5,545 nucleotides of DNA from CAIZQW01 sp037133395 (GTDB taxonomy: Bacteria; Verrucomicrobiota; Kiritimatiellia; RFP12; UBA1067), in contig JBAXOG010000225.1 of NCBI GenBank assembly GCA_037133395.1, positions 1 through 5,545 on the forward strand, given 5' to 3'. Shown one piece after another: positions 1 through 5,529 of the stretch (within the stretch, counting starts at the first letter, position 1; the number at the start of each line of letters is the position of its first letter). A model generated the notes under the pieces. That model did no database searches, was not told where the DNA came from, and worked only from the letters and a program-made list of their open reading frames with translations. Both the position numbers and the translations under genes were made by a program.

Positions 1-489
1 CTCCTTGAGGCCTGGGGTGGGATCTCCTTCGCCAACGATCGTCACAGAGCCATGACGGACAAGCCATCCTTCCATTTTTTCAACAGACTTCGCCGATTTG
101 AGATGATAATGTTCTGGCAGCATCTGCCCCGGCAACAAGAAGAGATCCATCAACATGAAACGATAGCCTTCAGGATCCTTTTCGTTATCCACAAACATAA
201 ACGCACCCAGCCCCAGCTTAGTAAATTCGCCAGTTCCGTAGTCAGAAACCCAGAGCTTTTCTTTCATCCCGGGGAACACAGGATACCCATGAAACTTCAT
301 CAAGGCGATATAGGCATCCTTTCCACGCGCCTCAATAAACTTGCCGTCTTTGTCATAGAACCACGCATTGTCAAACTGAATACTTGTAATACTTTTTTCT
401 GCGTTGGATGACAATGCCATAATAGGACATTGGCAGCCAGTTTCGATCATCAGCATAGTTGCCACGACTGCTCCGATAACATATCTCAT
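1..489 (-). CDS. Cupin-fold protein resembling D-lyxose isomerase, with N-terminal signal sequence (partial)
   Basis: The frame is open from the ATG at 489 to the left edge, giving 163 residues with the C-terminus missing. Residues 2-16 form a short basic then hydrophobic stretch (MRYVIGAVVATMLMI) typical of a signal peptide. Cleavage may follow the SNA at 28-30. Cys19 (IETGC) is a poor lipobox because -3 is Glu. The mature part carries a metal-binding cupin motif, PGQMLPEHYH at 120-129, with His127, His129 and, 11 residues later, Glu140. This HxH-x10-E spacing and the PGQ-x-x-P-x-H-x-H context resemble D-lyxose ketol-isomerases, which interconvert D-lyxose and D-xylulose. The start is supported by AAGGAG at 497-502, 7 nt upstream. 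It follows coaX by 53 bp but has its own promoter. The substrate is unproven; it could be another sugar-binding cupin. The signal sequence is odd for a sugar isomerase. Confidence 0.7.
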   Translation of the reverse strand, partial: MRYVIGAVVATMLMIETGCQCPIMALSSNAEKSITSIQFDNAWFYDKDGKFIEARGKDAYIALMKFHGYPVFPGMKEKLWVSDYGTGEFTKLGLGAFMFVDNEKDPEGYRFMLMDLFLLPGQMLPEHYHLKSAKSVEKMEGWLVRHGSVTIVGEGDPTPGLKE

Positions 490-504
490 TGTGTATCTCC
501 TTTT

Positions 505-521
505 TAATTAATGCTTAATTA
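505..521. repeat. AT-rich palindrome over the cupin promoter
   Basis: TAATTAA at 505-511 and TTAATTA at 515-521 are perfect inverted arms separated by TGC. On the minus strand the palindrome overlaps the -10 box (518-523), the predicted transcription start near 511 and the edge of the ribosome binding site. The position suits an operator, but an AT-rich chance match is possible. Confidence 0.35.
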
Positions 522-546
522 TATTCTATCGCAGGGAAGGATTCAA
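518..546 (-). promoter_or_regulatory. Sigma70-type promoter for the cupin gene
   Basis: Read on the minus strand, a -35 box TTGAAT (546-541, four of six consensus bases) is followed by a 17-bp spacer and a perfect -10 box TATAAT (523-518). Transcription would start near 511, giving a leader of about 22 nt that contains the ribosome binding site. The -35 box overlaps the last codons of coaX, so the cupin can be expressed separately from the upstream operon, with or without read-through. Confidence 0.6.
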
Positions 547-1313
547 CCACAATCCCCCTTGCAATCCGCGTTGCTTTCCCAAATACATCCCAACCCGAAC
601 AGGGTTAAATCAGGGTCAATGATAAAGGACATGCCGGAATCTTTGAGTGCCCAGCGCGCATATCCGCCTGTGGCAACCAGTTTGAACTTCGGGTCGACAC
701 TCCTCTTCAGGTACGTCACAATCTCACGCACGATACCCCGATAACCAATCTGCGCGCCAATGCGCATGGCTTGTTGTGTCGTTTTCCCCACAAGCGGGCA
801 GACACCTGTAAACTCGACCCTTGGCAAAAGTGCCGTTCGCTCATACAAATAATCGGACATCAAGGGAAGCCCTGGCGTGATCACACCTCCGACATAACGT
901 TTATCTCTTGTAATAACATCAAAGGTCAATGCCGTACCGAAGTCCGCAACAATCAACGGCGCACCGTATCGGCGCAACCCTCCTTCGGCATCAGCAAGAC
1001 GGTCTGCACCAATGGTCTGCGGCTCTGGGTAATCAACAACAACATCCATCTTCAAACCAGCACGAACGCTCAATAGTTCACACCCGAGCTCGTTTTTGAT
1101 CAGTTTTCTCCAAGCGTTATTCACCGTTGGCACTACCGATCCCAGCACGGCACCACTCACCATGCCCTTCGAAGCCTTACGCACGGCCTCCGCGCACACA
1201 TCTGGACATGTACGGATACCCCCTTTGATATGCGTCACGCGTGAGATTTTTCCTGCATCATACAGACCAATTCCAGTCGACGTATTTCCAACATCAATAA
1301 CAACGATTTTCAT
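543..1313 (-). CDS. coaX: Type III pantothenate kinase
   Basis: This cytoplasmic enzyme phosphorylates pantothenate to 4'-phosphopantothenate with ATP, the first step of CoA synthesis. Type III enzymes belong to the ASKHA fold, typically need a monovalent cation and are not feedback-inhibited by CoA (family knowledge). The 256-residue length is normal. Visible motifs in order are the N-terminal phosphate loop DVGNT (7-11), GADRLAD (102-108) with the likely catalytic base Asp105, DFGTA (124-128), GGVITPGL (142-149), YERTALLP (157-164), and ATGGYA (214-219) in the second ASKHA half. The start at 1313 has AGGGG at 1318-1322, 4 nt upstream, and lies 10 bp after the nadC stop, so the two genes are probably co-transcribed. 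The tail has two extra cysteines (Cys251, Cys255) of no evident role. Confidence 0.95.
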   Translation of the reverse strand: MKIVVIDVGNTSTGIGLYDAGKISRVTHIKGGIRTCPDVCAEAVRKASKGMVSGAVLGSVVPTVNNAWRKLIKNELGCELLSVRAGLKMDVVVDYPEPQTIGADRLADAEGGLRRYGAPLIVADFGTALTFDVITRDKRYVGGVITPGLPLMSDYLYERTALLPRVEFTGVCPLVGKTTQQAMRIGAQIGYRGIVREIVTYLKRSVDPKFKLVATGGYARWALKDSGMSFIIDPDLTLFGLGCIWESNADCKGDCG

Positions 1314-1323
1314 AATACCCCTA

Positions 1324-2187
1324 TCATACCAGCTGCCACTCCAGCGAGAGATCGATCGAACCCGCCGAGTGAGTCAGGCAACCCAGGGAGATTGCGTCAA
1401 CACCTGTTGCTGCGACAGCGCACGATTTTTCCAAGGTAATCCCGCCAGATGCTTCAGTTTTTGAAACCCCTTTACACAGGCCAACGCAGGTGCGCATAGT
1501 ATCACAGTCCATATTATCGAGCATCATCCATTCAGGCTTCGCGCGCAAAGCGCTCTTACACTCCTCGATGCTTTCAACCTCCACTTCAACAGCTAAATGC
1601 GGATAAGCTTTGCGAGCTGCTGCGACGGCCAAGTCAAGCCGATCCGGATTGCCACCCTTCCATAGCTTACGATGATTATCCTTCATCAGAACACGATCAT
1701 AAAGGCCAAATCGATGATTCGTCCCACCGCCACACAACACTGCATATTTTTCAAACACACGCAAATTCGGTGTCGTCTTACGCGTATCCAAAATCAGAGT
1801 TTTATACGCGCTCACTGCATCCACAAAATGTGCGGTCAACGTGGCAATTCCACACATCCGTTGCATGAAATTCAATGCGGTACGTTCTGCAGTCAGAATG
1901 GACGCAGCCTTACCGCATATCGTCAGAATCGTGCCCCCCTTGGCAACATTCTGTCCGTCCGGTACGAGAATCTCGACGGTCAGTCCCGGCTCAACGCTCT
2001 GCATGACTGCAGCAGCAACCGTCGTACCTGACACACGACACGCCTGTCGCGCCAAAATCTCACCCGTAGCCATCACAGTCGGATCTACCAACGCCAATGT
2101 TGTGACATCTCCGAACCCAATATCCTCTTGAAGAGCAGCCTTTACTGCCGTGATCGCGCGTCTATCCAACATGATATCAGTCATCAT
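1324..2187 (-). CDS. nadC: Nicotinate-nucleotide pyrophosphorylase (carboxylating), quinolinate phosphoribosyltransferase
   Basis: NadC converts quinolinate and PRPP to nicotinate mononucleotide, CO2 and pyrophosphate, the step where de novo NAD synthesis joins the salvage route. With the ATG at 2187 it is 287 residues, the usual size. Diagnostic motifs are EDIGFGDVTT (21-30), ERTALNFMQRMCGIAT (101-116), DTRKTTPNLR (134-143), EKYAVLCGGGTNHRFGLYD (146-164), MKDNH (168-172), EVEVES (201-206), LDNMD (223-227), EASGGIT (245-251) and DAISLG (264-269). These include the basic residues that bind quinolinate and PRPP. An upstream in-frame ATG at 2217 lies inside the rhomboid gene and is less likely. 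GAGGG at 2192-2196 serves either ATG 2187 (4 nt away) or ATG 2184 (7 nt away). The start overlaps the rhomboid stop by 11 bp, suggesting translational coupling. No nadA or nadB is in the window. Confidence 0.96.
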   Translation of the reverse strand: MMTDIMLDRRAITAVKAALQEDIGFGDVTTLALVDPTVMATGEILARQACRVSGTTVAAAVMQSVEPGLTVEILVPDGQNVAKGGTILTICGKAASILTAERTALNFMQRMCGIATLTAHFVDAVSAYKTLILDTRKTTPNLRVFEKYAVLCGGGTNHRFGLYDRVLMKDNHRKLWKGGNPDRLDLAVAAARKAYPHLAVEVEVESIEECKSALRAKPEWMMLDNMDCDTMRTCVGLCKGVSKTEASGGITLEKSCAVAATGVDAISLGCLTHSAGSIDLSLEWQLV

Positions 2188-2932
2188 AGAACCCTCGCTT
2201 ATGCAACCAAAGGCCATACAGGAATCCCGTCAGCCCACCCACCAAGTGCGCGGCGTACGCGACTTGAGCATGAATGACAACAGCCTCAGCAATGGTTAAA
2301 AACCCGAGTACAATCGCCAGCCAGCGCGCAGACATCCTAAGCGGAATAATGATCAACAGCACATAAACCTTCCGCGATGGAAACATTGCAGCATACGCGC
2401 CAATCAATGAAAATACAGCGCCAGACGCACCGATGCACATGGCGTTGGTGAGCGTCTCACGTCCGCTTGACTGTGACACCCAGCTTCGCGCAAATTGAGG
2501 AATCCATTGCGCCGTATCTGGCATGGCAGGTAAGTGTGGCATCAAAGCCAGCAAGACAATCCAACCTAATCCACCAATGACGCCTCCCAAAAAAAAGATC
2601 TCAAGAAACCGCTTGGATCCAACTTCTACCTCGACACTGGAGCCAAACAAAAGCAACGCCAACATATTGAGAACGAGGTGAAGGAAACTCGCGTGCATAA
2701 AAATATAGGTCACGGGTTGCCACAAAAAACCGACCTTCAACAAGCTCCAATTCAGACCAAAAAAAGAACGCATCGTATCTGCAAATGAATAACCAAACGC
2801 AAATTCCACACGTGATGAAATCGATATCGCTATATAAACTAAAAAACAAACGCCTGCCAATTTGAGAGCAGTCGGCGCTAAATAAAATAATTTTCGCAGA
2901 CGCCAGAGCCATCTGCGCATCAGAGCGATCAA
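2177..2932 (-). CDS. Rhomboid-family intramembrane serine protease
   Basis: Rhomboids are polytopic membrane proteases that cleave transmembrane substrates within or near the bilayer. With the TTG start this protein has 251 residues. The hallmarks are HASFLHLVLN (80-89), giving the TM2 His85-x3-Asn89 oxyanion motif; GASG (168-171) with catalytic Ser170 in TM4; and AAHLVGGLTG (227-236) with catalytic His229 in TM6. Hydrophobic segments lie near 19-38, 76-97, 109-132, 163-182, 190-217 and 224-243, consistent with a six-helix core. A loop of about 30 residues (133-161) separates TM3 and TM4. The start is inferred from GGAGGA at 2939-2944, which is 6 nt before TTG 2932 but 18 nt before ATG 2920. 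An ATG at 3034 would force overlap with the upstream gene. Its 3' end overlaps nadC. The protease looks active; its substrate cannot be told. Confidence 0.88.
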   Translation of the reverse strand: MIALMRRWLWRLRKLFYLAPTALKLAGVCFLVYIAISISSRVEFAFGYSFADTMRSFFGLNWSLLKVGFLWQPVTYIFMHASFLHLVLNMLALLLFGSSVEVEVGSKRFLEIFFLGGVIGGLGWIVLLALMPHLPAMPDTAQWIPQFARSWVSQSSGRETLTNAMCIGASGAVFSLIGAYAAMFPSRKVYVLLIIIPLRMSARWLAIVLGFLTIAEAVVIHAQVAYAAHLVGGLTGFLYGLWLHKRGFYDD

Positions 2933-2938
2933 AGCTAT

Positions 2939-2944
2939 TCCTCC
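2939..2944 (-). promoter_or_regulatory. Ribosome binding site that decides the rhomboid start
   Basis: GGAGGA on the minus strand is the strongest Shine-Dalgarno match near this start. It is followed after 6 nt by TTG (2932-2930), whereas the nearest ATG (2920) is 18 nt away. It sits in the 20-bp gap after the stop codon of the upstream gene. This argues for a TTG start. Confidence 0.55.
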
Positions 2945-2952
2945 AACCGGAA

Positions 2953-3174
2953 TCAGGCCAGCCTGATTGCATCCCAGTTCATATAGAGGATCACTACTGT
3001 GGCAAACATAACCCCCGTTGCAAGAATAGCACAAACGGCGCCTAAAATATCAGGCTTACGCGCAACTAATGCTATTTCTTCTTCAGGATTACGATGACGG
3101 GCAGAAATAAATGCACCACCAGCCTTAGGCTCGCTTGCTGGTAGATTTTCTAAACTAGATCTCTTTAGTTTCAT
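2953..3174 (-). CDS. Small single-pass membrane protein of unknown function
   Basis: I do not recognise this 73-residue protein. Residues 1-40 are polar and basic (MKLKRSS, then SARHRNPEEE). One hydrophobic helix spans about 43-64 (ILGAVCAILATGVMFATVVILY), followed by a short tail, NWDAIRLA. The positive-inside rule puts the N-terminus in the cytoplasm. It ends 20 bp before the rhomboid start, so it is probably the first gene of the operon with rhomboid, nadC and coaX. It could be a rhomboid partner or substrate, but only position supports this. The ATG at 3174 has no clear Shine-Dalgarno sequence, and no other ATG, GTG or TTG occurs before the helix. A six-codon frame (3191-3171) overlaps it at ATGA. 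That the gene is real rests on its tight spacing, sensible topology and lack of a competing gene on either strand. Confidence 0.6.
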   Translation of the reverse strand: MKLKRSSLENLPASEPKAGGAFISARHRNPEEEIALVARKPDILGAVCAILATGVMFATVVILYMNWDAIRLA

Positions 3175-3191
3175 ATGTAATAGAGTATCAT
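3171..3191 (-). other. Candidate six-codon leader ORF overlapping the small membrane protein start
   Basis: On the minus strand ATG at 3191 opens a frame encoding MILYYI that stops at TGA 3173-3171. The stop overlaps the next gene's start as ATGA (3174-3171), a configuration typical of translational coupling. A weak purine-rich site, AGAGAAG, lies 7 nt upstream of the leader ATG, while the main gene lacks one. Such a short frame may be chance. Confidence 0.25.
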
Positions 3192-3246
3192 ATTGATGCT
3201 TCTCTGTGTAGTATATTTTTTTACTTCATTTTTTAATCGTCTTTGC

Positions 3247-3276
3247 TTGATTTTCAAGATGACATTTCGCTATACT
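3247..3276 (+). promoter_or_regulatory. Sigma70-type promoter for the acyl-CoA dehydrogenase gene
   Basis: TTGATT (3247-3252, four of six consensus bases) is separated by 18 bp from TATACT (3271-3276, five of six). Transcription would begin near 3283, giving a leader of roughly 46 nt. The same 154-bp intergenic region (3175-3328) must also hold the leftward operon promoter. The only leftward -10-like boxes I see, TATGAT (3192-3187) and TATACT (3215-3210), lack convincing -35 partners. Confidence 0.5.
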
Positions 3277-3283
3277 TTGTCAT
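3259..3283. repeat. Inverted repeat bracketing the dehydrogenase -10 box
   Basis: ATGACA (3259-3264) and TGTCAT (3278-3283) are perfect 6-bp inverted arms separated by 13 bp, centred on the predicted -10 box. Their centres are 19 bp apart, about two helical turns, as expected for a dimeric regulator site. No regulator gene is in the window, and chance is possible for arms this short. Confidence 0.3.
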
Positions 3284-3328
3284 TTAACGCTCCATCAGTA
3301 ATTGCAAATAATAAACAAAGGGAGAAGA

Positions 3329-5419
3329 ATGACAACAACGGATACAGTTCCAACCATGAAAATGTTGCCTGGCGATGAAATTCGTCAAATCATGTGGCGG
3401 TATTCAGATCGTTATGACATCCAAATGGCCGTGATGGGCGCTCGTTCCGTAGCACGCGGACTCATTGCACGTCTCGTGGCAAATGGCGAGCGTAACACGC
3501 ATGAATGGACAGCCGCAAAAAATGAGATGTATCAGGCTTTTGATGATTGCGGTATTACTGCTGGCGGCCTAGACATGGAATATGGCGGCATCTTCGAAGG
3601 TTGCCGCAATTTTCCTTTAGCGTTGCTGGCCTTTGAACTCGCTTGGGTCGATGGCGGTGCTGCAACCACGAGCCTCGTGAATAATTTGGCATTGGGTCCC
3701 ATCGTAGAAAAAGGAACGCCAGAGCAGCGTGCGAAATATATGAAGGCCTGTTGTCCCCCTCAACCAGGCGAAAACCGGAAAACATGGCGTGGTTCATTCG
3801 CGCTTACAGAACCCCTGCCCTACGTGGGCGTAGACACAGGCGTGCTCTGCGGACGACTCACCGTGGCCGAATGGAAAGAGGGCGAAGAACCTATTCTTCA
3901 TGTCGACAAGCGTGGACGTTTTATCACAAACATGAGCGTGGCTAACTTTGTCACAGCAGCCGTTGACACCGCTGACCCACGTATCAAGTCATCCTGTATG
4001 GTCATCCTTGAAGAGGGCGATGAAGGTGTATTCGACCGAGGAACTCCTACCCTGAAAATGGTCCATCAGCTTTCAAACACCAATGACCCTATTTTTAATC
4101 TGAAGGTTCCTGCCAGTCGCATTATTGGTGGTTACACCATTAAAGACGGCGTCATTATTCCCAATCTGACGCATAGCGAAATCATTGAAGCTGTATTCGC
4201 ACGTACTCGTGTAACTGTCGGCGTTATGACAGCCGCTAAATTGCTCTCAGCCGTTGAACCAGTTATCCGATATCATCGCACCCGCTTCCGCGGTGCTGCT
4301 GGTATCGAAGAAGGTTCGCCGCGTTATGATCTCGGCTTGCAGATGAAAGAAGATGCGTTGCACCGTTTAGCGGATGTGTGGGCCACGGGCGAAGCTGCGA
4401 CTTCGCTCGGCTTGGAAACCACACGCTATTTCGATCTCCTAACGCCTTTTGAAATTGAAATGCAGCGCATTTTTAAGGAAAAGGGTATCACAGGCGGACG
4501 CTCAATTATGAAGGCGCTAAAAAAGCCTCAGGCGGATGCTGTTGAACTTCTCGGGCTCCTGAAGCTACCTGAAGCTACGCGTGATAACGCACGAATCGAA
4601 ATCCTTAAGGCTGATCCGTTGGTTCAATATGTACAGCTGAGCGCAATCTGTAATGTGCTTTGTCCGGCTTGTAAACTCTGGGATACTGGACATGGCGCTA
4701 ACATGCTTCGCGAAGCAGTCAGCATGATGGGCGGTTATGGCATAACAGAAGATTGTCCTGGCTTCCTCTGTCAGAAGTGGACAGACGCCCAGCTCGAAGC
4801 AACATACGAGGGCCCAGAAGTTGTCCAGCGCCGCCAAATCAGCGTCACCATGAATATGGACGTCTTTCTTGCGCAGGTCGACACATGGATGGGCGAACTT
4901 GACGCCATTGCAAAAGTAAAGCCAGAAACAGGCGCAGCCGCATTGGTTGCTGGACTGGAACTGTGGCGTTGGATGCGCAGCCATATTGAAACTGCCAAGG
5001 ACGCTAATGGTCGCCCACTTTCGCAGAACACTCGTCACGGCGTGCTTTTCCCGATGGCAGACGCCATTTCGTGGCTCCTCGCAGCCCGTTCGTTCCTCAT
5101 GGACGTGCAAGAACTTGCAACAAAAGGTCCTGAACACCCTGTTGTTGGATCGGAAATTGAAGGTTACGTAAATACGTTCACAGACCTGTCAAGCGTGCAG
5201 TCCGCACGTGCTGCAGGTGAAGTGGCTCGTATTTGCTCAGAAATCTTCTACGGATATGTTGCCTCAGCAGACCAAACTGGTGCAGCGCAGGCTGAGTTCC
5301 AGAAACGTCAAGCCATTGTCGGCGCATCCCTTGCGGGTTCACGCCTCGCCAAGGATCGCGCAGCCAAGGCGCTCACGCAGATCATGATCCCAGAAGCCCT
5401 CGATTACCCGATGGCTTAA
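3329..5419 (+). CDS. Acyl-CoA dehydrogenase-family flavoprotein, enlarged (696 residues)
   Basis: Family members bind FAD, oxidise an acyl-CoA at the alpha-beta bond and usually pass electrons to electron-transfer flavoprotein. An N-terminal helical domain spans about 15-150. A middle beta domain, about 155-265, opens with SFALTEP (156-162) and contains FITN (198-201) and VPASRIIGG (260-268). A C-terminal helical domain begins near 283 with ARTRVTVG (291-298). GGYGITED (468-475) precedes ATYEGPEVVQRR (491-502), where Glu494 matches the catalytic glutamate of the usual YEGT motif. Typical members have about 380-400 residues. The excess is an insertion near 375-430 and a helical extension, 505-696. 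The ATG at 3329 follows AGGGAG (3319-3324). An in-frame TTG at 3302 lacks a ribosome binding site. It is a single-gene unit with its own promoter and terminator. The substrate is unknown: no ETF, thiolase or CoA-ligase gene is nearby. Confidence 0.85.
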   Translation: MTTTDTVPTMKMLPGDEIRQIMWRYSDRYDIQMAVMGARSVARGLIARLVANGERNTHEWTAAKNEMYQAFDDCGITAGGLDMEYGGIFEGCRNFPLALLAFELAWVDGGAATTSLVNNLALGPIVEKGTPEQRAKYMKACCPPQPGENRKTWRGSFALTEPLPYVGVDTGVLCGRLTVAEWKEGEEPILHVDKRGRFITNMSVANFVTAAVDTADPRIKSSCMVILEEGDEGVFDRGTPTLKMVHQLSNTNDPIFNLKVPASRIIGGYTIKDGVIIPNLTHSEIIEAVFARTRVTVGVMTAAKLLSAVEPVIRYHRTRFRGAAGIEEGSPRYDLGLQMKEDALHRLADVWATGEAATSLGLETTRYFDLLTPFEIEMQRIFKEKGITGGRSIMKALKKPQADAVELLGLLKLPEATRDNARIEILKADPLVQYVQLSAICNVLCPACKLWDTGHGANMLREAVSMMGGYGITEDCPGFLCQKWTDAQLEATYEGPEVVQRRQISVTMNMDVFLAQVDTWMGELDAIAKVKPETGAAALVAGLELWRWMRSHIETAKDANGRPLSQNTRHGVLFPMADAISWLLAARSFLMDVQELATKGPEHPVVGSEIEGYVNTFTDLSSVQSARAAGEVARICSEIFYGYVASADQTGAAQAEFQKRQAIVGASLAGSRLAKDRAAKALTQIMIPEALDYPMA

Positions 5420-5442
5420 GCACGTTATAGCATAAAATAAAG

Positions 5443-5473
5443 GAAGCGGCTTTTTGGTCGCTTCTTTTTTTTT
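5443..5473 (+). terminator. Rho-independent terminator of the acyl-CoA dehydrogenase gene
   Basis: GAAGCGGC (5443-5450) pairs with GGTCGCTTC over an 8-bp stem with one G-T pair and a 6-nt loop. Nine T residues (5465-5473) follow immediately. It begins 23 bp after the stop codon. Confidence 0.85.
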
Positions 5474-5490
5474 CGCCCACTGCGTGGTTG

Positions 5491-5529
5491 AAAAAAGGAA
5501 AGCCGCAGACAACTGAATGTCTGCGGCTT
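5491..5529 (-). terminator. Rho-independent terminator of a convergent gene beyond the right edge
   Basis: A perfect 12-bp stem is formed by AAGCCGCAGACA (5500-5511) and TGTCTGCGGCTT (5518-5529) around the 6-nt loop ACTGAA. Read on the minus strand the stem is followed by TCCTTTTTT (5499-5491), while the plus-strand side has no T run. It therefore most likely ends a leftward transcript entering from the right. Positions 5530-5545 hold nothing I can assign. Confidence 0.75.

Noticed and set aside
52..411. Plus-strand open frame opposite the cupin gene
   Set aside because: The minus-strand frame has a strong ribosome binding site, promoter, signal peptide and cupin metal motif; the plus-strand translation has none of these.
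1096..1464. Plus-strand open frame opposite the coaX start and nadC end
   Set aside because: It spans the junction of two confident minus-strand genes and shows no family motif.
2188..2217. ATG at 2217 as the nadC start
   Set aside because: It would deepen the overlap with the rhomboid gene and add ten residues not seen in the family; GAGGG is well placed for the ATGs at 2187 and 2184.
3302..3328. TTG at 3302 as the start of the dehydrogenase
   Set aside because: The region contains the ribosome binding site AGGGAG used by the ATG at 3329, and no such site precedes the TTG.
4649..4672. CX3CX2C pattern as a radical SAM motif
   Set aside because: It lies in the helical domain of an acyl-CoA dehydrogenase, far from any radical SAM fold context, so the spacing match is not evidence for that family.
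4565..5137. Long minus-strand open frame (190 residues) inside the dehydrogenase gene
   Set aside because: It lies wholly antisense to a well-supported coding sequence with clear family motifs, and its own translation shows no recognisable domain.
5475..5486. Small hairpin-like sequence CCCACTGCGTGG between the two terminators
   Set aside because: The stem is only about four base pairs and has no tail of its own, so it is not supported as a separate element.
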